A stretch of DNA of 64,000 nucleotides from Algoriphagus lacus (GCF_003583985.1 NZ_QXML01000008.1:62001-126000), one strand, 5' to 3'; positions 8,519-18,524 are shown, numbered from the stretch's first letter. The notes: a model not told the origin generated them from the sequence alone. Made by a program: numbers and translations.

Positions 8519-11500
8519 TTATTGAATCATGATTTTTCGGTTGAGCAGGGTTCGCGTGGATTGAAGCCTCAGCAAGTACATTCCAGGTTTTTCCCCACTG
8601 ACATCCAGAACGATCAAGTTTTCACCTTTTTTGATTTCTGCTGATGTGGAAAGGATTGGTTTTCCTGTCATGTCCAGAAGTTCGACTGTAGCTGAATGAG
8701 CCATCGGTGAGTAAAACTCCAGAGAGATTTTGTCCCGTGTTGGATTGGGATAAAGGCGAACCGCTTCGTTTTCAACCTGAGTTTCGGTGTTTTGCTTTTC
8801 AACAGTCTCAAATATCTCCTCCGGAAGTTCCCTATAGGCGACAGGGAAAGCTTTGGAATTGTTTTCCACCAAGAGGCTGTAGCAGCTGTTGGAGTTTTCA
8901 CCAGTGGCACTGATCACACGTACAAAATAGGTGGAATTTATTTGTGCGTTGTTAAATACAATTTGCTCCGGACTGATACCGGAATTGGTTGAAGTACCGA
9001 TCAATTGGCCTGTGGAATTGTAGAAGTATAGATCCAGATTGACTGGAAGCCCATCAAGGGTAATTCTCAGGTTGGCAGACCTTCCTTTTCCGGAGGTAAA
9101 TGCAAACCAGTCCTCATCCGAAGAATTGGAAATGGTGGCGTTGATGCCAACTCCCGTGGAGATGGTCTTGGCTTCTGCCCGCGTGTTGTTGTTTTCGTAG
9201 TTATCCACGCAGGTACTGCTGGCAGTAGTAAAGGAACTCTGGGCATAGGTGCTGGTCGAAGCAGAACAGTTGGTTCTGACTCTCCAGTTATACAATTGGC
9301 CTTCCAACAGTCCGGTCAAGGTTAGGGATGTCCCAGGAGTCTGGCTAGCAGCCACTGTCCAAGTCGTTGCCGTACCGAGTTTGTATTCTACTTGGTAACT
9401 CTGGCCATTGGTGGTAGCAGTCCAACTGACAATTGCGGAATTCAGATCAATCGAGGATGCGGTAAGCCCTGTTGGCGGGTTGCATGCCAGAGGATTGGTG
9501 AATGCCTTGGTATTGGTCTCAGCCAGTAGCGTGTAGCAATTGTTGGAGAAGCTTGCGCCATCGCCTTTTACAAGGATGAAGTAAGAAATCCGGTTGGTGG
9601 TTGAGTTATAAACCAAAGTCTGCCCTGTTGCGCCGCTTTGTTCGGAAGATGCCAACAGGGTTCCGTTTGCACTGTACAAATAAAGGAACGTATTACTTGG
9701 CAAATTGCTGAGACTTACCCGCAGGTTAGTGGCTTTTCCGCTTCCGATCGGAAGTTCAAACCAATCTTGATCAGTCAGGCTTCCGATTCTTGCATTGATT
9801 GGTGTGGTGCTGATGACCTTTGCGGTAGCCCTTGTTTCATTTGACTCATAGATGTCCTGGCAAACTTGTGCCAAGGTGGTGAAACTTGAAACCACAAATT
9901 CACTTGTTCCACTTAGGCTTCCACAATTGGTACGAACTCTCCATTCATAGGTGATTTCACCGCTCAATCCTGTCAATGCAAAGGTATTTCCTGCCAAGTT
10001 AGTCCCAGCAAGAATCCAATTGCTGCTGCCAAAGGCTCTAAACTCCAAATCATAGCCAGTAGCTCCTGTCACGGCAGTCCAGTTCAATTGAGCTGAGTTG
10101 GAAGTGATTCCTGAAGTACTCAGACTGGTTGGAGCGAGGCAGGTTATGGCAGTTGTGAATTGTGCCTGAGCATATGTTCCGAATTCAGTGGAACATACAG
10201 CCCTAACTCTCCACTCGTAGGCAATGCCTTCGGTCAATCCGCTCAAATCAAACTGGCTTTGGGGAATGGCTACTCCCAAATTAGTCCAGTCAGGAGCACC
10301 AAGTGCACGATAGTCCAGTTCGTAAGAAGTAGCTCCCGCCACAGCGGTCCAGCTCAAGGTTGCAGAAGATTTTGTAATAGCACTTGTCTGCAATCCAAGC
10401 GGTACCGGGCAAGATGCTCCAGTGGTGAATTGACTTTCACTGGCTGCGCTGCTTCCTGTGCCGCATAAGGTGCTAACTCGCCACTGGTAAGTACTTTCCT
10501 GATCAAGATTCGTAAGGGTAATTGTGGTAGAGGTAGTGGAGGAAGCCGCAATGTTCCAAGTCAGTGCTGAGCTAAGCTTGTATTCTACCAAATAACCGCT
10601 AGCACCTGAAACGCCCCCCCAATTCAGCGTTGCTGAAGTAGGTCCAACCTGAGTCGTACTCAGTGCAGACGGACTTGGGCAGGCGATGTAAGTTGATCTT
10701 TCCCATATCCCTCTTCCATAAGTTCCGATTCGGATTTTATCTGCTGAAGGAACGATTTCTACCTCATTGATTGCGACCAAAGGAAGGTTTTCGGTCAGGT
10801 TGACCCATGAAGTCATCAGGTTGTTTTTGTAGTACACCCCGATGTTCATAGCTACATAGACTCCATCACTGCTGGAGTTTTCCACTGCCACACTTCGGGC
10901 AGCCAAATTGGGCAATCCTGTAGAAATATTGGTGACCGTTTCTCCTGAATTTTCGGAGTAAAGCAATCTACTGGCAGTAGTGGAGGTTGTAATCCAGATT
11001 TTTGCCGGATTTGTAGGATGAATCCCCACCTGCGTAATTGATCCTGATTGTGGGAAAGTTAGCCAGGTGCTTCCACCGTCTTTGGTCACATAAAGAGTAG
11101 TGCCGACAGATGCATAAATGTACTGAGAGTTGGATGGGGCTACTGCTAGCGTGTTGAGATTGGACGTAATAGTTGTGCCGGATAGCTTTGTCCAGCTTAC
11201 TCCCAAGTCAGTAGATCGGTAGACTCCATTCCAACCGGCATAGATGGTATTGGTGTTGTCCTCAATAGCCAATGGCGTAACCCAGTTTCCAGTGGTCGGT
11301 TCGGTTATGCTGCTATAGGATGAACCTCCGTTACTGGTTCGGTACATGCTACCGTACTGACTGGTTCCCCAAATCAAATTGGCATCCAAGGGACTGACCA
11401 TGCAATCCATTCCGTCTGCTCCAAGCCAATCGATCCATCCAGTGGTTTTGTAAATGCTGGTACCGTTGTCCTGTGCTCCTCCCATTACCAATGCAGAATT

Positions 11501-12901
11501 GGTTTTTGAGTTGGAAATTTTATATAACTGCCGGATTCCCAATCCTCTGGTTAGGTCTGTCCAGTTATCTGCGTTGTCAATGCTTTTGTAAATGCCTCCA
11601 TCGGAACCTGAGTAAATGGCGTTGCCAACCCATTCCAGAACATGGACATCTGCATGATTGTATCCCAATGAGTTAGGGAGAGACCAAGCGGTGGTGGCAG
11701 AAAAGGAGTACCCTCCGTTGGTGGATTTCCAGCAAATAATTCCTGCGATATGGACTTCATCGGCATTGTTAGGGTTTACAGTCATAGCCATATCATAGCT
11801 AGCCTGGCCCGTGGTTCCCGTTCCGTTGGTTTCGTATCCAAAATAATTGGTCCCAGTTGATGATGAGCCCGTAACTGTGGTGTAAAAAGTGGCTCCTCCA
11901 TCGTCTGAGCGAAGCATTCGTCCGAAAACATTTCCATTAGCCTGTACTGCGTAAATCCTTTGGGGAGAGGCTGGAGAAACAGAAACCAAAGTTCGGGCTG
12001 AAAAGCTGACTCCTTGGGTGCTGCCAAGAGTTGCCCAGGTTTCTCCTCCATCCGTTGAGCGCTGGATGGCATTGTACGAGGCTATTAGGACATCTGGATT
12101 GGCCGGTAAAAATTCAATATCCTCCGCTCTTACTGTGGATTTCAAAGTAAAAGAGGTACCACCGTTTATGGATTTGCTGATCCCCGACGTACCAACAGCA
12201 AACATGATGTTGGGATCGTTTGGATGGAAATTGATTTTCCAAATCGTACCTGCCCCTGTACTGGCAGCTGTCCAGGTAAATCCACCGTCTATACTTTTAA
12301 TTACTTGTCCGTTATTTTTTCCAGCAAAGACAATATTTGGGTTTGTGGGATGTACTGCCACCGCATACATAGACATCATGCTGTTGTCGTAATCAGAAAG
12401 AGGAATCCACTGATTGCCTCCTTGGGAGCTTTTCCACATTCCTCCTCCCGGCGTACAGATGTAAATTATGGAAGGGTTGGATGGAGAAACAGCAATCGAG
12501 GTGATTCTTCCGACTCCGGGATTCCAACCGGAAGTCCTGTTCCAGTAATTGGGGCCAATTTCTGTCCAGCCTGTTGTTGATTGAGTTTCAGGTGCTGTGA
12601 GTTCGTACTGCTGTTGGTCATAGCCTTCAGGAAGAATGTAACCATTGGCATCGAGATGAAATTGCTGTTCGTATTTCCATCTTTCGTACTGTTTGTATCC
12701 GGTTCCGCGTTCGCGGCCTACTGCATCAAAGAAGCGCTTCGCAATAGCGTCGATTTCCTGAAGTCGGAGATCCCGGCGCTCCATCAATTCCCAAATATTG
12801 ACCCGGTTGGCATCGGATTGACCTTGGGAAATCGCAGGATTGAAATTTACCATCCACACTAAAAGTGAGAAGGTAAGAAGGATTAGATTTCGCATTTTCA
12901 T
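8519..12901 (-). CDS. Secreted BNR/sortilin-type propeller protein with FN3, PPC and T9SS sorting domains
   Basis: From the ATG at 12899-12901 the product is 1460 residues. An in-frame TTG 39 bases upstream would put a charged stretch before the signal peptide and is rejected. Order: signal peptide 1-26; BNR-repeat propellers to about 735 (many S-x-D-G-G-x-T-W and P-x-N-P motifs); three FN3 domains at about 740-1012; a PPC-like domain at 1015-1140 (Y-E-S-N-E-T-R-A-T-A); a fourth FN3 at 1141-1230; a second PPC-like domain at 1230-1350; and a T9SS type A sorting domain from about 1378 (Y-P-N-P-T, then G-M-Y-L-L-R). It should be exported by T9SS and sit on the surface or be released. The propeller resembles glycan or protein binding modules; no catalytic residues are apparent. 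Confidence 0.92.
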   Translation of the reverse strand: MKMRNLILLTFSLLVWMVNFNPAISQGQSDANRVNIWELMERRDLRLQEIDAIAKRFFDAVGRERGTGYKQYERWKYEQQFHLDANGYILPEGYDQQQYELTAPETQSTTGWTEIGPNYWNRTSGWNPGVGRITSIAVSPSNPSIIYICTPGGGMWKSSQGGNQWIPLSDYDNSMMSMYAVAVHPTNPNIVFAGKNNGQVIKSIDGGFTWTAASTGAGTIWKINFHPNDPNIMFAVGTSGISKSINGGTSFTLKSTVRAEDIEFLPANPDVLIASYNAIQRSTDGGETWATLGSTQGVSFSARTLVSVSPASPQRIYAVQANGNVFGRMLRSDDGGATFYTTVTGSSSTGTNYFGYETNGTGTTGQASYDMAMTVNPNNADEVHIAGIICWKSTNGGYSFSATTAWSLPNSLGYNHADVHVLEWVGNAIYSGSDGGIYKSIDNADNWTDLTRGLGIRQLYKISNSKTNSALVMGGAQDNGTSIYKTTGWIDWLGADGMDCMVSPLDANLIWGTSQYGSMYRTSNGGSSYSSITEPTTGNWVTPLAIEDNTNTIYAGWNGVYRSTDLGVSWTKLSGTTITSNLNTLAVAPSNSQYIYASVGTTLYVTKDGGSTWLTFPQSGSITQVGIHPTNPAKIWITTSTTASRLLYSENSGETVTNISTGLPNLAARSVAVENSSSDGVYVAMNIGVYYKNNLMTSWVNLTENLPLVAINEVEIVPSADKIRIGTYGRGIWERSTYIACPSPSALSTTQVGPTSATLNWGGVSGASGYLVEYKLSSALTWNIAASSTTSTTITLTNLDQESTYQWRVSTLCGTGSSAASESQFTTGASCPVPLGLQTSAITKSSATLSWTAVAGATSYELDYRALGAPDWTNLGVAIPQSQFDLSGLTEGIAYEWRVRAVCSTEFGTYAQAQFTTAITCLAPTSLSTSGITSNSAQLNWTAVTGATGYDLEFRAFGSSNWILAGTNLAGNTFALTGLSGEITYEWRVRTNCGSLSGTSEFVVSSFTTLAQVCQDIYESNETRATAKVISTTPINARIGSLTDQDWFELPIGSGKATNLRVSLSNLPSNTFLYLYSANGTLLASSEQSGATGQTLVYNSTTNRISYFILVKGDGASFSNNCYTLLAETNTKAFTNPLACNPPTGLTASSIDLNSAIVSWTATTNGQSYQVEYKLGTATTWTVAASQTPGTSLTLTGLLEGQLYNWRVRTNCSASTSTYAQSSFTTASSTCVDNYENNNTRAEAKTISTGVGINATISNSSDEDWFAFTSGKGRSANLRITLDGLPVNLDLYFYNSTGQLIGTSTNSGISPEQIVFNNAQINSTYFVRVISATGENSNSCYSLLVENNSKAFPVAYRELPEEIFETVEKQNTETQVENEAVRLYPNPTRDKISLEFYSPMAHSATVELLDMTGKPILSTSAEIKKGENLIVLDVSGEKPGMYLLRLQSTRTLLNRKIMIQ

Positions 12902-12937
12902 TGTTTGTTCTTTAAGAAAAAAAATTGGTGATAGAAT

Positions 12938-12968
12938 CAAAGTAACTGATTGAAATAATATTTTGCAA
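12938..12968 (-). promoter_or_regulatory. Candidate promoter of the BNR protein gene
   Basis: On the minus strand TTG (12966-12968), a 20-base spacer and TTACTTTG (12938-12945) approximate the TTG / TAnnTTTG promoter with one mismatch in the -7 box. Transcription would start roughly 30 bases before the ATG at 12901. Confidence 0.45.
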
Positions 12969-13195
12969 ATCTCTTATTTTTAGACGTTTTTAGTTATTAA
13001 TCTCTATTAAATGGAATAAAATTCTAGAATCGTAATAACTGGCTAAATATTGTCTTCCAAATCCATTTTTATTGAGGGGGATAAAATTCCATTGTTGGAA
13101 AGGATGGTTGAAAATATTTTTATCAGGTAAAAAAATAATTGGTGTCGGGCTCCATCTGAAGGCAGGAATTAAACTCAGGATAGAGTGGAATAAAA
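12969..13195. other. Intergenic stretch without a gene
   Basis: Together with the flanking promoter and terminator this fills the 382-base gap between the BNR gene and the Tat-exported oxidoreductase gene. A 68-codon frame at 13072-13278 exists but lacks a family match I recognise and runs through the terminator hairpin, so I do not call it a gene. I see nothing else in it. Confidence 0.55.
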
Positions 13196-13228
13196 AAACC
13201 GTGAGTGTTTTAACTCACGGTTTATCGA
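13196..13228 (-). terminator. Intrinsic terminator of the Tat oxidoreductase gene
   Basis: AAACCGTGAGT (13196-13206) pairs with ACTCACGGTTT (13213-13223), an 11-bp perfect stem with a 6-base loop. On the minus strand it is followed by a seven-T run. It lies 60 bases past the stop of the gene at 13284-14750. Confidence 0.85.
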
Positions 13229-13283
13229 TAAGAAAATATGAATTGGTCAGTGATCACTTAATACTGATCACAGCCTAACTGGA

Positions 13284-14750
13284 TCAAACTTCAAACCCTG
13301 CTCGGTAGGTTCTGCCAACGAATTGGTTGGCTTCTTCCAAGTTGGTGATTCGCATATTTTCACCATCCCAAAGGAGCTTTCTACGGCCAAAGAATTCCTG
13401 TTGACCTTTGCCATTGTCTCTTCTCAGCATATAGCTGCGAATCGCCAAGTTGCCCATGAGAACGGTTTCAGTCATTGGTCCTGCGTAGTCGAAGGAGGAA
13501 GTCAGGCCTTTGTGTTCTGCAGAGCCAAATCCTGCCTTACAAGCGTCAACCCATTTGCGCTGATGTCCATATTCCGGCTCAGTGCCTTCGATTCGATCCG
13601 GACCAAATTCCTGAGTGCCGTCATATAGATACAACTTAGGCATCAATGGTGAACTGTCGTTGATGTTGTGAGAGATGATCCCTTTTTCACCGATCATCAA
13701 TACTCCATTTGCGGAGTTGGTTCCACCCAAATTATGGTCGGCAGGGATGATATCCGGGTGGGCAGGACGAAGCCCTCCGTCCATCCAAGTCATTTCCAGA
13801 GGAACTGGATTTTTGGCGGTAGGTGCATAATGAAGCGTGATAAAAGAAGAAGCGGGACATCCTTCTGGGTTGTAATCTGCTGTCCACATGCCGGAGTAAA
13901 CCGAGCCTACAGAGCATTCCGCATCAGTCGGATAATGAAGTCCAAGCGTACGGAAAGGGATATCCATCAAGTGACATCCTACGTCTCCCAAGGCTCCTGT
14001 TCCATAATCCCACCAGCCTCTCCAGCTGAAAGGATGCATAGCCGGAGTGTAAGGTTTGAAGCTGGCGGGGCCCAACCAGAGATCCCAGTCCAGGTCAGCC
14101 GGTTTTTTACTTTCGTCCGGAGTAGGAAGTGGACCTCCTTGTGGCCATACGGGACGATTTGTCCACACCTGTACTTTAGAAACTTTTCCAATTCTTCCTG
14201 AATCAATCCAACCTTTGACCATATCCAGAAGGGGATTGGAAGCACCTTGATTTCCCATTTGTGTCACGACTTTTTTGTCTCGGGCCAATTGGGTCAGCAT
14301 TCGAGCTTCTCGGATGTTATGCGTCATCGGCTTTTGCACATAGACGTGCTTGCCTCTTTCCATGCAAAACTTTGCAGCCGGTCCATGCACGTGATCCGGG
14401 GTAGAGATGGTCACTGCGTCAATGTCCTTTTGCTCCTCCAGCATTTTGCGGTAATCCGCATACAGTTTGGCATTAGGGAAGCTTTTTACAGAGTCTTTTG
14501 CAGTTCCAGAAAAGTCAACATCGCAAAGAGCAACAACTCGCTCACGGCCGTTTACGGAAGCATTCAAGATATCGCTTCGGCCTTTACCTCCAGCTCCGAT
14601 AGCAGCCAGGTTGAGTTGGTCTGAAGGCGCTGTGTAGCCTGCACCGCCTAACACGTGTCTCGGTACGATGAAAAATGAAGATGCGATTGCCGCATTTTTA
14701 ATAAAGTCCCTCCGGGTTTGCCCCGAAGAGGATTGCTCGGGTTTTTTCAT
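13284..14750 (-). CDS. Tat-exported Gfo/Idh/MocA family oxidoreductase
   Basis: A 488-residue protein. T-R-R-D-F-I-K at 12-18 followed by a hydrophobic stretch is a twin-arginine signal, so the protein is folded with its cofactor and exported. G-A-G-G-K-G at 52-57 is the nucleotide-binding loop. The usual E-K-P motif reads Q-K-P at 139-141, a substitution common in the long, secreted branch of the family. G-A-L-G-D-V-G-C-H-L-M-D-I-P-F-R near residue 258 holds the conserved histidine. Such proteins occur in sugar-acid and glycan catabolism of Bacteroidota. It has its own terminator and a 392-base upstream gap shared with pntAA. Confidence 0.9.
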   Translation of the reverse strand: MKKPEQSSSGQTRRDFIKNAAIASSFFIVPRHVLGGAGYTAPSDQLNLAAIGAGGKGRSDILNASVNGRERVVALCDVDFSGTAKDSVKSFPNAKLYADYRKMLEEQKDIDAVTISTPDHVHGPAAKFCMERGKHVYVQKPMTHNIREARMLTQLARDKKVVTQMGNQGASNPLLDMVKGWIDSGRIGKVSKVQVWTNRPVWPQGGPLPTPDESKKPADLDWDLWLGPASFKPYTPAMHPFSWRGWWDYGTGALGDVGCHLMDIPFRTLGLHYPTDAECSVGSVYSGMWTADYNPEGCPASSFITLHYAPTAKNPVPLEMTWMDGGLRPAHPDIIPADHNLGGTNSANGVLMIGEKGIISHNINDSSPLMPKLYLYDGTQEFGPDRIEGTEPEYGHQRKWVDACKAGFGSAEHKGLTSSFDYAGPMTETVLMGNLAIRSYMLRRDNGKGQQEFFGRRKLLWDGENMRITNLEEANQFVGRTYRAGFEV

Positions 14751-15142
14751 GGGTTAAGGTTAATTGAGAACTAATAGTATTACAAGTTAAAAATTAATGT
14801 GTCCTGTGGAAGAGGGTTTTGCAGGAGTACCGCTAAATCATGATGAAAGGTTATTTTAGTCCCAAGATTTTTTCAGGCCCTACACCCAAGGATAGATAAT
14901 CAATTTGCTTTTGAATTTTTGCATAATCAAAAAAAAAGCTTGAAATCAGGATAAATTAAGAAATCGATTGCGGTTTAGCCAATGGTCTGTTTTTAGCCAT
15001 TTTCGTTTTGAAAAAAGGTGCAACCAGCTGATTTTAGCCAAAACTGAGCGTTTCGTGATTACCTGAACTGCAAAGCTTTCCTTTACTTTGAAGTATAATT
15101 GTCAAAAATAAATTTTGCAATAGCCTAGAACAGCCCTATAAA
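14751..15142. other. Divergent intergenic region between oxidoreductase and pnt operon
   Basis: No gene is apparent. It must contain the minus-strand promoter of the Tat oxidoreductase and the plus-strand promoter of the pnt operon. The best candidate on the plus strand is TTACTTTG at 15083-15090, one mismatch from the -7 consensus, but no TTG lies at the expected distance. I saw no hairpin or riboswitch. Confidence 0.5.
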
Positions 15143-16267
15143 ATGACAGTCGGAGTTATCAAAGAGACCAAGGAATTTGAGAGAAGAGTGGCGCTCAGTC
15201 CTGATGTGGTCAAGCTACTCAAGAAGAAGGAATTTGAGGTAATCATCGAATCCAGTGCAGGGGAAGGCTCCTACTTTTCGGATCAGGATTACCTCGTTGC
15301 GGGAGCCAAAGTGGGTTCAGCCACAGAGGTGTTTGCCGCAGACATTCTGCTCAAGGTCAACCTGTTTACATTGGAGGAAATCGCTCAAATGAAAACAGGT
15401 AGCGCATGCATTTCCTACATGTATGCCTATCAGCATCCTGAGGTGATCGAGGCGCTCAACAAAAAGTCGATATCTTCCTTTTCCATGGATGCAGTGCCAA
15501 GGATTTCCCGTGCACAAAAGATGGATGCGCTTTCTTCGCAGGCCAACTTGGCCGGTTACAAGTCCGTGATTCTCGGGGCCAATCATTTAGGTAAAATCTT
15601 TCCCTTGATGATGACGGCCTCAGGAACCATCACTCCTGCCAAAGTCCTGATTTTCGGTGCGGGTGTAGCTGGTTTGCAGGCCATTGCCACTGCAAAGCGG
15701 TTGGGAGCAATCGTGGAGGTCAGTGATGTGCGGCCAGAAACCAAAGAGCAGGTGGAATCCCTGGGAGGTAGATTCCTTACTGTCGAAGGCGCTGAATCGG
15801 TGAAAGTCGAAGGTGGCTATGCCAAGGAAGTTTCTGCCGAATTTTTGGAAAAACAGCAACAGCTCATCCGTGATAAAATCAAAGATGCGGACTTGGTCAT
15901 CACTACGGCTTTGGTCATGGGTAAAAAATCCCCGATCCTGGTGACAGAAGAGATGGTCAAAAGCATGAAAACCGGCTCGGTGATCGTGGATATGGCCGTA
16001 GAGTCCGGTGGTAACTGTGCTGTTTCGGAAAAAAACAAAACCGTGGTCAAGTACGGCGTCACCATCATCGGTGAATCGAATTTACCCTCTCTACTTCCAG
16101 TCAATGCCAGTCAACTCTATGCGACCAATATCAGTACGCTTTTGCTGCATTTGGCAGGAAAAGACGGAATCAAGCTAGACCTTGAAGAAGAAATCACCAA
16201 AGGTGTACTGATCACTCATCAGGGTGAATTGGTACACGCCTTTACCAAAAGTATCCTCACTAAATAG
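15143..16267 (+). CDS. pntAA: NAD(P) transhydrogenase alpha subunit, part 1 (NAD-binding domain I)
   Basis: A 374-residue soluble protein of the alanine dehydrogenase/PNT family. The N-terminus (V-G-V-I-K-E-T-K-E-F-E-R-R-V-A-L-S-P) is the family signature. The NAD-binding Rossmann fold starts at G-A-G-V-A-G-L-Q near residue 170. R-A-Q-K-M-D-A-L-S-S-Q-A-N near 123 is the conserved transhydrogenase segment that distinguishes it from alanine dehydrogenase. It binds NAD(H) on the cytoplasmic face and passes hydride to PntB. It has no membrane helices, since these are encoded by the next gene: a split arrangement as in Rhodospirillum. First gene of a three-gene operon, 11 bases before pntAB. Confidence 0.95.
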   Translation: MTVGVIKETKEFERRVALSPDVVKLLKKKEFEVIIESSAGEGSYFSDQDYLVAGAKVGSATEVFAADILLKVNLFTLEEIAQMKTGSACISYMYAYQHPEVIEALNKKSISSFSMDAVPRISRAQKMDALSSQANLAGYKSVILGANHLGKIFPLMMTASGTITPAKVLIFGAGVAGLQAIATAKRLGAIVEVSDVRPETKEQVESLGGRFLTVEGAESVKVEGGYAKEVSAEFLEKQQQLIRDKIKDADLVITTALVMGKKSPILVTEEMVKSMKTGSVIVDMAVESGGNCAVSEKNKTVVKYGVTIIGESNLPSLLPVNASQLYATNISTLLLHLAGKDGIKLDLEEEITKGVLITHQGELVHAFTKSILTK

Positions 16268-16278
16268 ACATTCAAACC

Positions 16279-16566
16279 ATGACTGTATCAGCTCTTATCA
16301 TACTGATTTATGTTCTGGTCCTGGCCAGTTATCTGGGATTCGAACTCATTTCCAAAGTGCCCCCGACGCTCCATACTCCGCTCATGTCCGGTTCCAATGC
16401 GATCTCAGGGATTACCATCGTAGGCGCCCTGATTGCCTGTAATGAAATGGGCTATACCACCCTGAGCAAATGGCTGGGTATGTTTGCCCTTGTCCTTGCT
16501 ACTGTCAATGTGGTCGGAGGATATGCTGTTACTGATCGTATGCTTAAAATGTTCAAGAAGAAATGA
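16279..16566 (+). CDS. pntAB: NAD(P) transhydrogenase alpha subunit, part 2 (membrane)
   Basis: A 95-residue protein with three membrane helices (about residues 2-20, 35-55 and 62-83) and a basic end (M-L-K-M-F-K-K-K). It corresponds to the C-terminal membrane part of fused PntA proteins, with the conserved G-S-N-A-I-S-G-I-T-I-V-G-A near residue 37. It forms part of the proton channel with PntB. Its TGA overlaps the pntB ATG in ATGA, so translation of the two is probably coupled. Confidence 0.94.
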   Translation: MTVSALIILIYVLVLASYLGFELISKVPPTLHTPLMSGSNAISGITIVGALIACNEMGYTTLSKWLGMFALVLATVNVVGGYAVTDRMLKMFKKK

Positions 16567-17951
16567 GCACGGTAATTCAAATTGCTTATCTGGTAGCCTC
16601 TGTGCTATTCATAATAGGGATCAAGTATCTCGGTAAAACCAAAGATGCCCGAAGAGGAAATATACTTTCCGCCGTAGGGATGCTGATTGCAATCGTAGCC
16701 ACGATGCTGACCATCGAGGTGGTGACCTTTCTGGAGATTTTCATCTGTATCCTGATCGGTAGTGTCATCGGCCTCTACTATGCCACGAAAGTTCCGATGA
16801 CCAAAATTCCCGAAATGGTCGCCTTGTTCAACGGATTTGGAGGTTTGGCATCTTTCGCAGTTGGGTTGTCTGATTATTTCCTTAAAAGCAGCACCTCGCT
16901 TGAATCGCTCGATGCAGTCAATCTGACCAGTATTATTCTTTCAGTCTTGATCGGTGGGGTCACTTTTACCGGATCGATGATTGCTTACCTCAAATTGGAC
17001 GGGAAAGTATCGGGCCAACCCATCACATTTAGCGGACAGCACTTGCTGAATTTGGTTCTGCTGATTGCATTTATTGCAGCCTCTGTGTTTGTTTTCCTCG
17101 ATCCAACCAACCTTACCTTAATCCTTATTTTGGTCGTCATTTCTCTTTTATTGGGAATTTTGACGGTTATTCCGATCGGTGGGGCAGATATGCCAGTGGT
17201 GATTTCCCTTTTGAATTCCTACTCCGGAATGGCTGCCTGCGCCACAGGTTTTATCCTAAACAACAACGTCTTGATAGTGGCAGGATCTCTGGTTGGGGCT
17301 TCGGGTATTATCCTCACCCAGATCATGTGTAAGGCGATGAACCGCTCCTTGACCAACGTACTTTTGGGAGGTTTTGGACAGACTGTAGCTACAGGAGGAC
17401 AAGAGGGTCCGGCAGTTGTGATCAAAGAAATCGGTGTGGAAGAGACTGCAATGTTGTTTGATTCGGCTTCTTCCGTCATAGTTGTTCCAGGATATGGAAT
17501 GGCTGTTGCTCAGGCCCAGCACGTGATCCGGGAATTGATGGAACAATGTGAAAAGCGGAACATTGATTTCCGATTTGCCATTCACCCGGTGGCAGGCCGT
17601 ATGCCTGGACACATGAATGTGCTATTGGCGGAAGCAAACATCAGCTACGACAAACTGATCGAAATGGAAGCCATAAACGATGACTTTTCCAATACGGATC
17701 TGGTATTTGTGGTCGGTGCCAACGACGTAGTAAATCCAGCTGCCCGAACCAATCCCCAGAGTCCCATTTTCGGGATGCCGATTTTGAATGCCGACAAAGC
17801 CAAAACTGTAATTGTATCCAAGCGAAGCATGGGTAAAGGTTATGCAGGAATTGAAAATGAGCTCTTTGGCTATCCTAACTGTCTGATGCTCTTTGGAGAT
17901 GCGAAGCAGACGATTACCAAAGTGGTGGGAGAGATGAAAGAGATGAGTTGA
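16563..17951 (+). CDS. pntB: NAD(P) transhydrogenase beta subunit
   Basis: A 462-residue membrane protein. The first 260 residues contain eight to nine helices of the proton-translocating domain; the last 180 form the soluble NADP(H)-binding domain III. In domain III, G-Y-G-M-A-V-A-Q-A-Q near residue 305 is the NADP-binding loop, and R-F-A-I-H-P-V-A-G-R-M-P-G-H-M-N-V-L-L near 340 and the later G-A-N-D-V-V-N-P-A are strongly conserved. With PntAA and PntAB it couples proton entry to hydride transfer from NADH to NADP+, supplying NADPH. Start overlaps the pntAB stop by four bases. No clear terminator follows. Confidence 0.96.
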   Translation: MSTVIQIAYLVASVLFIIGIKYLGKTKDARRGNILSAVGMLIAIVATMLTIEVVTFLEIFICILIGSVIGLYYATKVPMTKIPEMVALFNGFGGLASFAVGLSDYFLKSSTSLESLDAVNLTSIILSVLIGGVTFTGSMIAYLKLDGKVSGQPITFSGQHLLNLVLLIAFIAASVFVFLDPTNLTLILILVVISLLLGILTVIPIGGADMPVVISLLNSYSGMAACATGFILNNNVLIVAGSLVGASGIILTQIMCKAMNRSLTNVLLGGFGQTVATGGQEGPAVVIKEIGVEETAMLFDSASSVIVVPGYGMAVAQAQHVIRELMEQCEKRNIDFRFAIHPVAGRMPGHMNVLLAEANISYDKLIEMEAINDDFSNTDLVFVVGANDVVNPAARTNPQSPIFGMPILNADKAKTVIVSKRSMGKGYAGIENELFGYPNCLMLFGDAKQTITKVVGEMKEMS

Positions 17952-18086
17952 TTTACAAAGGAAATACCTTGGTTTACCTTATGAAAATCAATTCCAGGAA
18001 AGAGTTTAGGTTTGCTCATCATGAAAAGCAGGTTTCCGGCATTAAATTGCCAAACAATCTGGCAGAATAATTGCCTTAAGTAGCGT

Positions 18087-18524
18087 ATGAATCTATCCTT
18101 TATCTCATCGTTTCTGTTTACTCTGGTTTTAGTTTGGAATCAGGTCCAGTACAGCCAATTGGTTGGTAGCTGGCAATTGATTCATTTTGACGGAATTGCA
18201 AAGATTGTCCATTCTCCTCAATACCAAAATGCAACTCCAAATGAGAAAGCCAGCATGGATGCGAGAATCAAGTTCAGATTGGAAAATACGGTTTACCAGT
18301 TTGAGGAAGGGGACGTGCTGAAATTCACCGATTTTGAAAATCAGACTATTGTACAAAAAGAAGTTAAAATCGAGTTGACCGAAGGAAATATGCTGGTGAT
18401 CCACGAAGAAAAAGGTGACCGACTGGCAAAAATTGTGGAATTTTCAGAGGACAAAATGGTGCTACAACCCATCAGTCAAAATGCTTCCACTGGGAAACTC
18501 ACCTTTCAACGAATCAAAAAATAA
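18087..18524 (+). CDS. Small secreted lipocalin-like protein
   Basis: A 145-residue protein with an N-terminal signal segment (residues 1 to about 20). After it, L-V-G-S-W-Q-L-I-H-F-D-G at residues 25-36 matches the first strand of lipocalin-like small beta-barrel domains (L-x-G-x-W). The rest has alternating polar and hydrophobic strands ending L-T-F-Q-R-I-K-K. No catalytic motif. It stands between pntB (135 bases) and a strong terminator and is probably its own unit. The lipocalin-like call is tentative. Confidence 0.72.
   Translation: MNLSFISSFLFTLVLVWNQVQYSQLVGSWQLIHFDGIAKIVHSPQYQNATPNEKASMDARIKFRLENTVYQFEEGDVLKFTDFENQTIVQKEVKIELTEGNMLVIHEEKGDRLAKIVEFSEDKMVLQPISQNASTGKLTFQRIKK

Noticed and set aside
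13072..13278. 68-codon plus-strand frame after the BNR gene start
   Set aside because: It runs through a terminator hairpin, has no recognisable motif and no promoter.
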